The notes under the pieces were generated by a model. The model ran no database searches and had not been told where the DNA came from. It saw only the letters and a list, made by a program, of their open reading frames with translations. A stretch of 64,000 nucleotides of DNA, from assembly GCA_016716715.1 (NCBI GenBank), contig JADJVE010000009.1, forward strand, positions 62,001-126,000, written 5' to 3'. The translations under genes were made by a program, and so were the position numbers. This DNA is from Acidobacteriota bacterium (GTDB lineage Bacteria > Acidobacteriota > Thermoanaerobaculia > UBA5066). Shown here piece by piece: positions 46,303-54,386 of this stretch (position 1 is its first letter; the number at the start of each line of letters is the position of its first letter).

Positions 46303-47450
46303 AGGCGGTCCTTCTCGTCCCTCGCCTGCCGGGCACCGGGCACACGGGCGACCGCCTGCGCGCGGAGCTGCACCTCGCGGCGCTCGCGCAGGCCGGATAC
46401 GAGACGCATCTCGTCGGGGGAACGGAGACCGGGAGTTTTCTTCGAATGAGTCATGCGGCGGCCGTCCACCCCGTGCGTCTCGACCGCATCCGGTTGCCCG
46501 CGGCGCTCGCGCGGGCTGCCGTCACGGGCGAGCCGCTGCAGTCGGCACTCTTCGCAGGATCCTTCGGCCCAGCCCTGCGCGAGGCGGCACGGGATGCGGA
46601 CATTCTCGTCTGCGTTCTTCTGCCGCGCCTCCTTGCGCACGTGGGCCCGCTGCCGGCTTTGCCGCGTGTCGTGGACTTCGTGGACGCGCTCGCGGCCGCG
46701 GCGCGCCAGGCCGCGAACGACGATCCGGCGCCGTGGCGCCGCGCGTACTGGGAGGCTGAGGCGCCGCGCCTCGCGCGCGCCGAGACGCGCGCGGCCGAGG
46801 GCGCGTCGGTCCTCTTCGCGACGACGCCGTTCGACGCGGCGCACCTCCCGCCGGGGACGCGCGCCGTCGCGAACGGCGTCGACGTCGGGCCGCTCGCCCC
46901 GGGGCCGCGCGGCCCCGTCGTGGCATTCTCGGGCCGGCTCCGGTACCGTCCGAACGTCCTCGCCGTGAAACGTCTACTCGACGACATCTGGCCCCGGGTG
47001 AGACGGGATGCGCCGGCGGCGCGCCTCGTCCTCGGAGGCGCCGACGCTCCCGCCTGGCTGCTCGCGCGCTCGGGGAAGGACGGCGTCGAGGTCGTGAGCC
47101 CCGTCGCGGACATGGCCGCGTTCCTCCGGACGGCGCGCGTGGCCGCGGCTCCAGTCGCCATGGGAACCGGCACGCCGAACAAGATCTTCGAGGCGTTCGA
47201 GGCGGGCGCCGCCGTGGTCGCGTCCCCAGAGGTCGCGGAGCGGGCGGCGGCGGGCGGCGAGACGCCGCCGGTGAGGACGGCGCGCACGAACGAGGAGTTC
47301 TCCGCCGCCCTCGTCGCTCTTCTGAAGGATGCGGACGCTGGGGTGCGGGAGGGTGCGCTCGGGCGGGCGTGGGTCGAGACGCACGCGGACCGCCGGAAAT
47401 CCGTCGACGTCCTCGCGGCGGGCTACGGCGAAACCCGGGAGCGCGGATGA
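46299..47450 (+). CDS. Glycosyltransferase, GT4-like
   Basis: 383 aa from GTG 46299 overlapping the GT2 stop. GT-B layout: N-lobe VLLVPRLPGTGHTGDRLRAELHLAALAQAGYETHLV; C-lobe NGVDVGPLAPGPRGPVVAFSGRLRYRPNVLAVKRLL, LVLGGADAPAWLL and GTGTPNKIFEAFEAGAAVVASPE, the nucleotide-sugar site. It transfers a sugar during surface polysaccharide assembly. Its stop overlaps the next ATG. Confidence 0.83.
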   Translation: MKAVLLVPRLPGTGHTGDRLRAELHLAALAQAGYETHLVGGTETGSFLRMSHAAAVHPVRLDRIRLPAALARAAVTGEPLQSALFAGSFGPALREAARDADILVCVLLPRLLAHVGPLPALPRVVDFVDALAAAARQAANDDPAPWRRAYWEAEAPRLARAETRAAEGASVLFATTPFDAAHLPPGTRAVANGVDVGPLAPGPRGPVVAFSGRLRYRPNVLAVKRLLDDIWPRVRRDAPAARLVLGGADAPAWLLARSGKDGVEVVSPVADMAAFLRTARVAAAPVAMGTGTPNKIFEAFEAGAAVVASPEVAERAAAGGETPPVRTARTNEEFSAALVALLKDADAGVREGALGRAWVETHADRRKSVDVLAAGYGETRERG

Positions 47451-48766
47451 GGCCGCGCGGGCGCTTCGCGGGCCGTACGGCCCTTCTGGCGGCCGGCGAC
47501 GCGGCGGTCGCCTCGGGACTCTTCGCCCTCGTGGTTGCGCTGCGGCGTGCGCTGCCGCTGCCGGGCACGCAGGGCACCCTTCCGGCGCCGAACGTACCGC
47601 TGGATGCACCCTGGCTGGCAGGCGTCGCTCTCGTCACGCTCGCGGCGCTCTGGCTCGCCGGGACGTACGACGAGCCGCTTGCGTCGCTCAAGGAGCGGGG
47701 CGGGCTCCTCGTCGGGACGCTGCTCGCCGGCGGCCTCCTCCTCGCTCTTTACTTCTTCGCGGGCCGGTCCGTGCCGCGCACGGTTCTGCTCCTGTGGGTT
47801 CCGCTCTTTTCGGTGGGCCTCGGGCTCTGGCGGCGTGTCGCCGAAGCGGTCGCTCCCATCGGGATGCGCCCCGTCCTCGTCCTCGGAGCGGGGGAGGACG
47901 CGCGGCGGGCGGCCGACGCGCTGGCGTCGGGCCGCATCACCGGCCACACGCTCCTCGAGTGGCGGGAGGACGCCTCCCGCTTCGAGTCGGGTCCCGCCCG
48001 TGACGTCCTCTTCGCCTCCGACCGCCCGGAGGACAGGCGCATCCTCGTGGCGCTGCTGGAGCGCAGCCTCGAGCACGACTTTGACCTGTGGATCCTGCCG
48101 GGAGTCGCCGACGTCGTCGCGTCGCGCGTCGTGACGCGCAGCCTCGGGGACCTGCCGCTCGTGCCGGTCGCGACGCGCGGTGCGAGCGCGTTCGCGTTCG
48201 CGTGGCGCCGCGCTCTCGACCTCGTCCTCGGGTCCGCGCTGACGGTCCTCGCGGCCCCCGTCCTTCTCGTCGTTACGGCCGCCGTCGCGCTCGAGAGCCC
48301 GGGCGCGCCGTGGCTCCGGCAGAAGCGCGTCGGGCGCGGCGGGAAGATCTTCACGCTCTGGAAAGTGCGGACCATGCGTCAGGACGCGGAAGCCGGGACC
48401 GGCCCGACGCTCTCTTCTCCCGAAGACGAGCGTGTGACGCGAATCGGCTCCGTGCTGCGCCGTTCACGCCTCGACGAGCTTCCGCAGCTCCTCCTCGTTC
48501 TGGCGGGCTCGATGAGCCTCATCGGCCCGCGGCCGGAAAGGCCCGAGTTCGTCGCGACGTTCGAAAAGGAGGTGCCCGCGTACCGGCTCCGGCACGCGTT
48601 GAAGCCAGGCCTCACCGGCCTGGCGCAGGTCATGGGCGCGTACGCGACCCAGCCCGACGTCAAGCTGCGCTACGACCTCGGGTACCTCTTCCACTGGACG
48701 CCCGCGCTCGACCTGTTCGTGCTCCTCCGCACGGTCGTGACCGTGCTCAGGGGCAGCGGAATCTGA
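47447..48766 (+). CDS. Polyprenyl-phosphate sugar-phosphotransferase (initiating)
   Basis: 439 aa from ATG 47447. N-terminal membrane helices (about 10-130), a CoA-binding-like middle (PVLVLGAGEDARRAADAL), then the bacterial sugar transferase domain: helix ALDLVLGSALTVLAAPVLLVV, RQKRVGRGGKIFTLWKVRTMR, RSRLDELPQLLLVLAGSMSLIGPRPERPEF and KPGLTGLAQVMG. It starts lipid-linked glycan synthesis by moving a sugar-phosphate to undecaprenyl phosphate. Last gene of the overlapping polysaccharide trio; a ligase-like gene lies at 50967-52823. Confidence 0.9.
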   Translation: MRPRGRFAGRTALLAAGDAAVASGLFALVVALRRALPLPGTQGTLPAPNVPLDAPWLAGVALVTLAALWLAGTYDEPLASLKERGGLLVGTLLAGGLLLALYFFAGRSVPRTVLLLWVPLFSVGLGLWRRVAEAVAPIGMRPVLVLGAGEDARRAADALASGRITGHTLLEWREDASRFESGPARDVLFASDRPEDRRILVALLERSLEHDFDLWILPGVADVVASRVVTRSLGDLPLVPVATRGASAFAFAWRRALDLVLGSALTVLAAPVLLVVTAAVALESPGAPWLRQKRVGRGGKIFTLWKVRTMRQDAEAGTGPTLSSPEDERVTRIGSVLRRSRLDELPQLLLVLAGSMSLIGPRPERPEFVATFEKEVPAYRLRHALKPGLTGLAQVMGAYATQPDVKLRYDLGYLFHWTPALDLFVLLRTVVTVLRGSGI

Positions 48767-48819
48767 AGAAAGCGCGGGCGGGCGTTGTAACTATTACCAC
48801 GCCTCGGCGCACGTTCGTC

Positions 48820-48969
48820 TCAGACGACGCGTCGGCCCTGGATCAGGTTGATGATGAGGACCACGACCGCGACGACGAGCAGGATGTGGATGAATCCTCC
48901 GAGCGTGTAGGACGTGACGAGGCCGAGGAGCCACAGGACGAGAAGAATGACGAAGATGGTCCAGAGCAT
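48820..48969 (-). CDS. Small two-helix membrane protein, lmo0937-like
   Basis: 49 aa from the ATG at 48969 (AGG-rich leader before it); an upstream in-frame extension has no coding character. Two hydrophobic helices, LWTIFVILLVLWLLGLVTSY and IHILLVVAVVVLIINLI, separated by TLGGF and ending QGRRVV. This is the lmo0937/DUF5670 pattern, a family of unknown function found in many bacteria, often stress-induced. A sigma-54-like promoter lies 14 nt upstream of the start when read to +1. Confidence 0.8.
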   Translation of the reverse strand: MLWTIFVILLVLWLLGLVTSYTLGGFIHILLVVAVVVLIINLIQGRRVV

Positions 48970-48993
48970 TTTCCTATCCCCCTGACTCTCTTC

Positions 48994-49009
48994 AGCAACC
49001 TCCGTGCCT
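48994..49009 (-). promoter_or_regulatory. Sigma-54-like promoter for the 49-aa membrane protein
   Basis: On the minus strand AGGCAC-GGAGG-TTGCT, against the family consensus TGGCAC-N5-TTGCW: GG and GC are at exact -24/-12 spacing with one mismatch. Predicted +1 near 48983 gives a 14-nt leader. Confidence 0.65.
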
Positions 49010-49015
49010 GACACG

Positions 49016-49030
49016 TGGAATGGATCGTGC
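49016..49030 (+). promoter_or_regulatory. Weaker sigma-54-like promoter for the AsmA-like gene
   Basis: TGGAAT-GGATC-GTGC keeps the invariant GG and GC at correct spacing but has three other mismatches. Predicted +1 near 49042 also gives a 14-nt leader, with GGGAGGA inside it. Confidence 0.4.
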
Positions 49031-49055
49031 TGTTCTTCCAACAGGGAGGACGTCC

Positions 49056-50339
49056 ATGCCGCGGCGGAGCACCCCGGTCGGGCTTTGGCGGGTGTTGCGT
49101 TGGCTGGCGGTTCTCGGGGCCGGCGCGGCGGCGGCGGTCCTCGCTCTCGCCGGAGCGACGGGCCTCGTCCTGCGCTCGGACTGGCTCCTCGGGCAGATCG
49201 ACGCGGATCCGGACTCGCTCTTCGTGACGTTCACGGAGGCGCGGGCGTCTCTCGTGCCCGGCCGAATCCGGTTCGCGACGCTCACGCTCCGGAGCCGCGA
49301 TCAGAACGTCGAGTGGGAGGCCCGGCTCGAGGACGTCACCGTGGACGTTGCGCTTCGGAGCCTGGCCGCGCGCCGCTTCCGCGCCGAGACCGTACGCGCG
49401 GCCGCGCTGACGTTTCGTTTGCGCGAGCGCCTCGCCGCCGACGAGGCAACGCCGGCGCGCGCCGGACGCTACCCGCCCATCCCGGGCTATCGGGATCCGC
49501 CTCTGCGCGCCCCTCCGGAGCCTCGCGCTGCGCCGGGAAATCCGTGGTGCGTCGTGGTCGACGACCTGAGGGTCGCGCTCGTCCGCGAGATCTGGATCGA
49601 CGCCTGGCGATGGGAGGGCAAGAGCCGACTGTCGGGAGGCCTCTTCCTGCGCCCGGGCATCGAGGCGGAGGTCCTCCCGAGCGAGCTCAACCTGGAGAGC
49701 GGAACGCTGCACTGGGGAGCGTACGCCGTGTCGCGGGGCACCGCCGGTCGCGTGCGCGCCGCGCTCCCGCGCTTTGTCACCCAGAAGTATCCGGGCAACG
49801 AGGTGTGGAAGATCATGTCCGGCGCCGCTTTGCTGGACGGGACGCTCGACGCTCTTCCATTTCTTTCCCGGGACGGCGGCAAGGCGCCCGTCGAGGGAGG
49901 CGGCAGCGTGCGCGTGCGCGTCTCCATGACGAACGGGCGCGGCGGGGGACGGGTGACGGCGACGCTGCACGACGCCCGGCCGCTTCTCGCGTTGCTCCCG
50001 TCCGGGCCGCCCGCGTGGATTGCCGGGCTTCTCGATCTTCACGACTTCGAGGTGTCCGCCGTCGCCCGCATCGCCCCCGGATTTCTCGCCGCTTCGCCCG
50101 TGCAGGCCAGGGCTGGAACGTTCTCGCTCGACGCGGACTGGCGGACGGCGCGTGGGCACGAGTGGGGCGCGCTGCTCTTGAAGAAGGGGATCCTCTCCCT
50201 CGGGCTGACGCTCGGAGACTCCGCGTCGGCGACTCACCTCGTCGGCGCGGCGAGCTGGTTCGAAGCCGAGGGCCGGCCCGGAGGACTACGGACCGATCAG
50301 CCGCGGGATTCGACAGGGGTCGCGCGGCCGAGCAGGTAG
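49056..50339 (+). CDS. Membrane-anchored AsmA/YdbH-like protein
   Basis: 427 aa from ATG 49056 after a strong GGGAGGA. One N-terminal membrane helix (RVLRWLAVLGAGAAAAVLALAGATGLVL) leads into an extended beta-rich region with a RIRFATLTLRSRDQNVEWEARLEDVTVDVAL start typical of AsmA-like or YdbH-like envelope proteins that move or organise lipids. No catalytic motif. Shorter than full AsmA. The family call is tentative; the topology is clear. The last 43 bp overlap the convergent 96-aa gene. Confidence 0.65.
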   Translation: MPRRSTPVGLWRVLRWLAVLGAGAAAAVLALAGATGLVLRSDWLLGQIDADPDSLFVTFTEARASLVPGRIRFATLTLRSRDQNVEWEARLEDVTVDVALRSLAARRFRAETVRAAALTFRLRERLAADEATPARAGRYPPIPGYRDPPLRAPPEPRAAPGNPWCVVVDDLRVALVREIWIDAWRWEGKSRLSGGLFLRPGIEAEVLPSELNLESGTLHWGAYAVSRGTAGRVRAALPRFVTQKYPGNEVWKIMSGAALLDGTLDALPFLSRDGGKAPVEGGGSVRVRVSMTNGRGGGRVTATLHDARPLLALLPSGPPAWIAGLLDLHDFEVSAVARIAPGFLAASPVQARAGTFSLDADWRTARGHEWGALLLKKGILSLGLTLGDSASATHLVGAASWFEAEGRPGGLRTDQPRDSTGVARPSR

Positions 50340-50587
50340 ACCGTCGCGGCGCCGAGAGCGAGGATCCCGAGAAGGATCGGGACGGTTCGGCTGCGCCGGG
50401 GCTTTTCGAGCGACGTCCAGTTGCGTACGAGCGTCTTTCGGATCTTCGCCCCCTCCGAACCCGCCTCGTCGAGCACGCGGCTCACGGAATTCGAGACCTG
50501 GGCGACGGTTTCCCCGGTCCGTCCGCCGAGGTCCGAAGCTCCGGTCCGCAACGCCCCGAGAATCTGATCGAGCACTTTCTGCGCCAT
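50297..50587 (-). CDS. Small tail-anchored protein, unknown family
   Basis: 96 aa from the ATG at 50587, preceded by AAGGAG. An amphipathic helical N-terminus (VLDQILGALRTGASDLGGRTGETVAQVSNSVSRVLDEAG), a basic segment (KIRKTLVRNWTSLEKPRRSR), then one membrane helix near the C-terminus (TVPILLGILALGAATVYLLG). Topology recalls DUF883/YqjD membrane-anchored proteins. It overlaps the 3' end of the AsmA-like gene and is divergent from another small tail-anchored gene. Confidence 0.72.
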   Translation of the reverse strand: MAQKVLDQILGALRTGASDLGGRTGETVAQVSNSVSRVLDEAGSEGAKIRKTLVRNWTSLEKPRRSRTVPILLGILALGAATVYLLGRATPVESRG

Positions 50588-50627
50588 TTTGAAACTCCTT
50601 CCGGGTGAAGCCCGGCATGCACTCCCC

Positions 50628-50643
50628 TGCAAGAACGCCGCCG
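50628..50643 (-). promoter_or_regulatory. Sigma-54-like promoter for the 96-aa protein
   Basis: On the minus strand CGGCGG-CGTTC-TTGCA: GG and GC at correct spacing and a perfect TTGCA, but T, A and C of the -24 box are changed. Predicted +1 near 50617, leader about 30 nt. Confidence 0.45.
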
Positions 50644-50663
50644 CACACGCGCCGACCCGCCGC

Positions 50664-50679
50664 TGGCACATGCGTTGCT
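50664..50679 (+). promoter_or_regulatory. Sigma-54 promoter, full consensus, for the DUF883-like gene
   Basis: TGGCAC-ATGCG-TTGCT matches the -24/-12 consensus at every defined base. +1 predicted near 50690, directly before GGAGGA and 14 nt before the ATG at 50704. Confidence 0.75.
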
Positions 50680-50703
50680 CCTTGCGGGCCGGAGGACCCT
50701 CCC

Positions 50704-50937
50704 ATGGAAAACCTGCATAGCCCCACGACTGCCGACCAGGCCCCGAAGAACCCGAACGACACCCAGGCAGGCAATCTGTCTGGCCGCGCGCGGGAAATCG
50801 CCGACGCCGCGCGCCGAAACCTCGGACAGGCAGCCGGGAAGGTGAGCGACTACGCGGACGACAACACCGCGATGGTGGCGATCGCGGCGTTCGGGGTGGG
50901 TCTCCTCGTCGGGCATCTCGTGACGCGCGAGTCCTGA
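50704..50937 (+). CDS. Small DUF883/YqjD-like membrane-anchored protein
   Basis: 77 aa from ATG 50704 (GGAGGA upstream). A charged amphipathic helix (GRAREIADAARRNLGQAAGKVSDYADDN) and a C-terminal glycine-zipper membrane helix (TAMVAIAAFGVGLLVGHLVTRES). This matches the ElaB/YqjD/DUF883 layout; E. coli members bind ribosomes at the membrane in stationary phase and are RpoS-controlled. Here the promoter looks sigma-54-type. Confidence 0.75.
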   Translation: MENLHSPTTADQAPKNPNDTQAGNLSGRAREIADAARRNLGQAAGKVSDYADDNTAMVAIAAFGVGLLVGHLVTRES

Positions 50938-50966
50938 CGCGGCCCGGATCCTGGGGATCGTGGCGA

Positions 50967-52823
50967 TCAGCGGATCGGAGGAAGCGCCGGCGCGCGCCCG
51001 CCGCGCGCGAGGCCCGCGGCCGCGGCGTCGACGTCCGCGACGACCCGCGCGCGGTCCACGCCCGGGGGCAGCGCGTCGACGAGGCGCGGGAGGATCCACA
51101 CGGCGCGGCGGAACAGCGCGTCTCCCTCTGCCTCCCGGCCGAGAGTCCTCTCGACACGGCCGAGGTTGAGGTCGCTCTCGGCTCGCTCCTCGAGAGCGAC
51201 CGAGCGCGCGTAAAGCTCTCGCGCCCGCGGGAGATCCTTCTCGACCCAGGAGACCGAGCCGAGAGCGAGGAGAGCCGTGGCCTCGCGCGGACGGATCGCG
51301 ACCGCCCGGCGGAGCCGCACGCGCGCCGCGCCGAGGAGCTCCTCGCGCACGGGACCGGCCTCGTCGGGCGCCTCGGCCGCCTCGCGCAGCAGGGCCTCGC
51401 CCTCCGCCTGGGACGAGACCGCGACGCCGCGCGCGAACGCGACCGCGAGAAGGGCCGCACCCGCGGCTGCAAAGAGCCACCGCGCGCCGGACGGAAGGGG
51501 CGCGGCGGGCGCCTGGCCCGGAGCCGTCCGCCGCCACGCGAGTCCGAACAGGAACGCGATCGGCCCGGACGCGACGGGAAGCCGCAGAGGGAAGCCCCCG
51601 AGCGAGAGGACGAGCGTGGCGGCGATGCACGCGAGGAGCGCGTCGGTCGTCGGGTTGGCCTCGGCGCCGGGGCCGTGGCGCATCGCGAGGAGGCCGGCGA
51701 CGAGCGCGAAGAGCGCCGCGAGCAGAGCGGCCGCAGCCGGGACGCCGCACTCTGCGGCAGCCGTCAGCGGCTCGCTGTGGGCGTTGTCGAAGTGTGCGGA
51801 CTCGGAGCGGTGGACGAGTCGGCGGCCGGATCTCTCCTCGGCGGCGATGCGTGCCGGGACGAAGGCGTTCGAGAAGGCGCCGGGCCCGACGCCCAGGAAC
51901 GGGCGCGCACGGATCATCTCGGCGGCGGCGAGGACGCCGATGTCGCGCTGCGTCGTCGCCGCGGCGACGTCGCCCTGCCGGAGCTGGGACGCCTTCTCGA
52001 TCGCGCGGCGCGCTCCGCCAGAGATCGCGAGGAGCGCCGCGAGGACGAGGAGCGCGGCGAGCGCGGGCGCGCGCCGGCGCGGCGCGAGGAGCGCGTGGAC
52101 GAGGGCGCCGGCGACGAAGGCGAGGGCCGGGGCGACGGCCTCCGCCGCGAGAATCCCGAGCAGGGACGCCGCGAGCCCGGCGGCCGCGAGCGCGCGCAGG
52201 CGGGGCGGGCGCAGGTGGTCTGCGGCCGTCGCGAAGAGGAGCACGGCCGGCACGACGAGCGCCATCGCGAGGTCGCCCGGGTTCCCCACGAGGCCCGCGG
52301 CGAAGAACCGAGGCTGCGGGGCCTGCAGCGGAAGCCGCAGGACGCCGAGCCATCGCTGCGCGGCCGCGAGAAGGCCCGAGAACGCGCCCGCGAAACACAA
52401 CGCGGTGGCGGCGCGGGCGGCGACGCGCCCGCCGGCGCGCGACGCGCCCGCCGCAACGAGCGCGAGCGGCGAGAGAACGGCGCCGAGGACGAGCGGGTCC
52501 ACCACGCGCGCGTTGGCGGCTGCCGACGCGAGGGCGAGCGCCACCACGGCGCCGAGCGCCAGCGGCGCGAGGCGGGACGCCCGGCCCTGCGCCTCGCCGC
52601 GCGAAAAGCCCCACGCTCCGGCGGCCGCGAGCCCGAAGAGGGCAAGGCTCGAGCCGAGCGCCTGCGCGAGGAGCTTGCTCTCGCGCAGCGCCCCGCTCGA
52701 CGCCGTCGAGTAGACGAGGAAAGGCAGGACGAGCGCGAGGAGGACGCCGGCTGCCACGAGCCGGCTCTCCGGAGCGTTCTCCGGACCGGACGCCGCGGGC
52801 TGCCGGGAAGCGGAACGGGCCAT
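50967..52823 (-). CDS. O-antigen ligase/polymerase-family protein with C-terminal TPR-like region
   Basis: 618 aa. About 11-12 membrane helices over residues 20-460, with the family's periplasmic loop (PFLGVGPGAFSNAFVPARIAAEERSG, HSEPLTAAAECGVPAAAALL: the H-x-E-P region). A C-terminal helical repeat segment follows (about 490-610, ALLALGSVSWVEKDLPRARELYARSVALEERAESDLNLG). It joins or polymerises surface glycans; it could serve the polysaccharide genes at 45-48.8 kb. Confidence 0.85.
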   Translation of the reverse strand: MARSASRQPAASGPENAPESRLVAAGVLLALVLPFLVYSTASSGALRESKLLAQALGSSLALFGLAAAGAWGFSRGEAQGRASRLAPLALGAVVALALASAAANARVVDPLVLGAVLSPLALVAAGASRAGGRVAARAATALCFAGAFSGLLAAAQRWLGVLRLPLQAPQPRFFAAGLVGNPGDLAMALVVPAVLLFATAADHLRPPRLRALAAAGLAASLLGILAAEAVAPALAFVAGALVHALLAPRRRAPALAALLVLAALLAISGGARRAIEKASQLRQGDVAAATTQRDIGVLAAAEMIRARPFLGVGPGAFSNAFVPARIAAEERSGRRLVHRSESAHFDNAHSEPLTAAAECGVPAAAALLAALFALVAGLLAMRHGPGAEANPTTDALLACIAATLVLSLGGFPLRLPVASGPIAFLFGLAWRRTAPGQAPAAPLPSGARWLFAAAGAALLAVAFARGVAVSSQAEGEALLREAAEAPDEAGPVREELLGAARVRLRRAVAIRPREATALLALGSVSWVEKDLPRARELYARSVALEERAESDLNLGRVERTLGREAEGDALFRRAVWILPRLVDALPPGVDRARVVADVDAAAAGLARGGRAPALPPIR

Positions 52824-52847
52824 TCGACGGCGAGGATAGCCGACGCG

Positions 52848-53948
52848 TCAGGCGCCGCCGCGCGCGCGGTGTGCGCGCCACGCGGCGAGCACCTTCAGGA
52901 GCAGTCCGCCGTGCGCGACACGGGAAATCTGGCTCGGAGAAAGGGCACGGATCCCGCGCGCTTCGGAGGGGCGGCGACGCGGACGAGCGACGGAAGAAGG
53001 GGAAGGAAGATTTTCTTTGAAGGTGAATAGGGAGATGAGATAGCGCCGTTCGAGCACGGAATGGCGCAGCGTCGCCACCGGCTCGAGGGCGCTGACGTCA
53101 CGCCCCGCGATCCGCTTCCACCACCTTCTAAGAAGATCTTCAGGGCGTCTCCCGGCGGGAACACAAAACAGTGGCACGACGAGGTGGCCCGGGACGAACT
53201 CCTGATCTTCAACCAGCAGAAGTCTCTTCTTTCTTTCGACGATCGCGGCGACGAGATGCACGTGTCTCGTGGGCGGGCGGGCGGCCGCGCGCGGGAACGC
53301 CTCCGGCGTTCCGCTCGCGGCCGCGCGGCAGGAGGAGCGGAGCGGGCAGGCGCCGCAGCGCGGCGCGCGCGGCGTGCAGACGAGGGCGCCGAGCTCCATG
53401 AGGGCCTGGTTGAAATCGCCCGGATTCCGCATCGGCACGAGCGGCCGGGCGAGCGCGCGGACCTTCACGAGCGTCGCGGGCGCCTTCGGGTCGAGCCTGA
53501 GCGCCCACAGGCGGCAGAGGACGCGCACGACGTTGCCGTCCACGACGGGCTCTCTCACGCCGTACGCGATCGAGGCGACGGCGGCGGCGGTGTACGCGCC
53601 CACGCCGGGCAGCGCCCGCCAGCCCTCGAGCGTGCGCGGAAACGCCCCCTCGGCCGCGACGGCTTTTGCGGCGCGGTGGAGGTTGCGGGCGCGCGCGTAG
53701 TACCCGAGGCCGCTCCACTCGGCGAGGACGTCGCGCTCCTTCGCCCGGGCGAGCGACTCGACGGTGGGAAAGCGCGCGCGGAAGCGTTCCCAGCGGGGCA
53801 CGACGACGTCGAGCGTCGTCTGCTGCGCCATGACCTCGGAGAGCCAGATCGCGTACGGGTCGCGCGTGGCGCGCCACGGCAGGTCGCGCTGCGCGCGGCG
53901 GTACCAGCGCGCGAGGCGGCGCGTCACGTCGCGCGGGTCGTCGATCAC
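52848..53948 (-). CDS. mutY: A/G-specific adenine DNA glycosylase
   Basis: 366 aa. Catalytic Glu region SEVMAQQTTLDVVVPRWERF, helix-hairpin-helix LPGVGAYTAAAVASIAYG, catalytic Asp VDGNVVRVLCRL, and the 4Fe-4S cluster C-x6-C-x2-C-x5-C (CTPRAPRCGACPLRSSC). A C-terminal NUDIX-like domain (KRLLLVEDQEFVPGHLVVPLF) is reduced. It excises adenine opposite 8-oxoguanine. The C-domain holds an AT-rich motif pair, encoding PEDLLRRWW and FTFKENLPS. Confidence 0.94.
   Translation of the reverse strand: MIDDPRDVTRRLARWYRRAQRDLPWRATRDPYAIWLSEVMAQQTTLDVVVPRWERFRARFPTVESLARAKERDVLAEWSGLGYYARARNLHRAAKAVAAEGAFPRTLEGWRALPGVGAYTAAAVASIAYGVREPVVDGNVVRVLCRLWALRLDPKAPATLVKVRALARPLVPMRNPGDFNQALMELGALVCTPRAPRCGACPLRSSCRAAASGTPEAFPRAAARPPTRHVHLVAAIVERKKRLLLVEDQEFVPGHLVVPLFCVPAGRRPEDLLRRWWKRIAGRDVSALEPVATLRHSVLERRYLISLFTFKENLPSPSSVARPRRRPSEARGIRALSPSQISRVAHGGLLLKVLAAWRAHRARGGA
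53001..53145. repeat. AT-rich motif, inverted pair (mutY)
   Basis: Near-consensus forward GATTTTCTTTGAAGGTGAAT (within 53001-53032) and reverse CCACCTTCTAAGAAGATCTT (within 53121-53145). The gene is on the minus strand, yet the forward-then-reverse order is the same, as expected of an inverted repeat. Confidence 0.75.
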
Positions 53949-53971
53949 GGGCGGGAGTCTAGACTCGGCGC

Positions 53972-54382
53972 GTGGACGTCGACTGGGAGGGCCTCACGGT
54001 TGCTTTCGCGGCGCGTTCGAAGCTCATGAACCACTTCCTCGACCGTTCCTCGGGGGAAGTGCACGCGCACCTGAACGGCTCGCCGGAGCTGCGCGAGGCG
54101 CTGCTGCACGAACGGTCCGGGCGCTATCTGCGAATCCCGAAGTCCACGCCCGATGTCGACGCCGCGCGCTGCCGCGCGTTCGCGCCGGGAATGAAGAGCG
54201 ACGCCGTGCGTGATAAGGCGCTTGCGGCGCTCGACGCCGACGGCCCGAACGCGTTCCGCGAGGCGCTGATCGCGTCTCCCGAGGACGAAGCGGCCTGGTT
54301 CGTGTTCCGCGACCGCCGCGTGCGCGAGGAGCTGCGTGCGTGGCTCCTGGCGCAGGGCGTGCGCGCCGAGCCTCCGCGCTGA
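53972..54382 (+). CDS. UPF0158-like small protein
   Basis: 136 aa, GTG start, divergent from mutY by 23 bp. The opening VDWEGLTVAFAARSKLMNHFLDRSSGEV and the ending AWFVFRDRRVREELRAWLLAQG fit the UPF0158 pattern (acidic, with a conserved aromatic C-terminal half). Function unknown. Its end comes 4 bp from the stop of the convergent CBM9-like gene. Confidence 0.65.
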   Translation: MDVDWEGLTVAFAARSKLMNHFLDRSSGEVHAHLNGSPELREALLHERSGRYLRIPKSTPDVDAARCRAFAPGMKSDAVRDKALAALDADGPNAFREALIASPEDEAAWFVFRDRRVREELRAWLLAQGVRAEPPR

Positions 54383-54386
54383 GCCG

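Noticed and set aside
52848..53948. Nearby plus-strand frame over mutY
   Set aside because: mutY on the minus strand has the HhH, catalytic Asp and iron-sulfur motifs; the plus-strand text has none.
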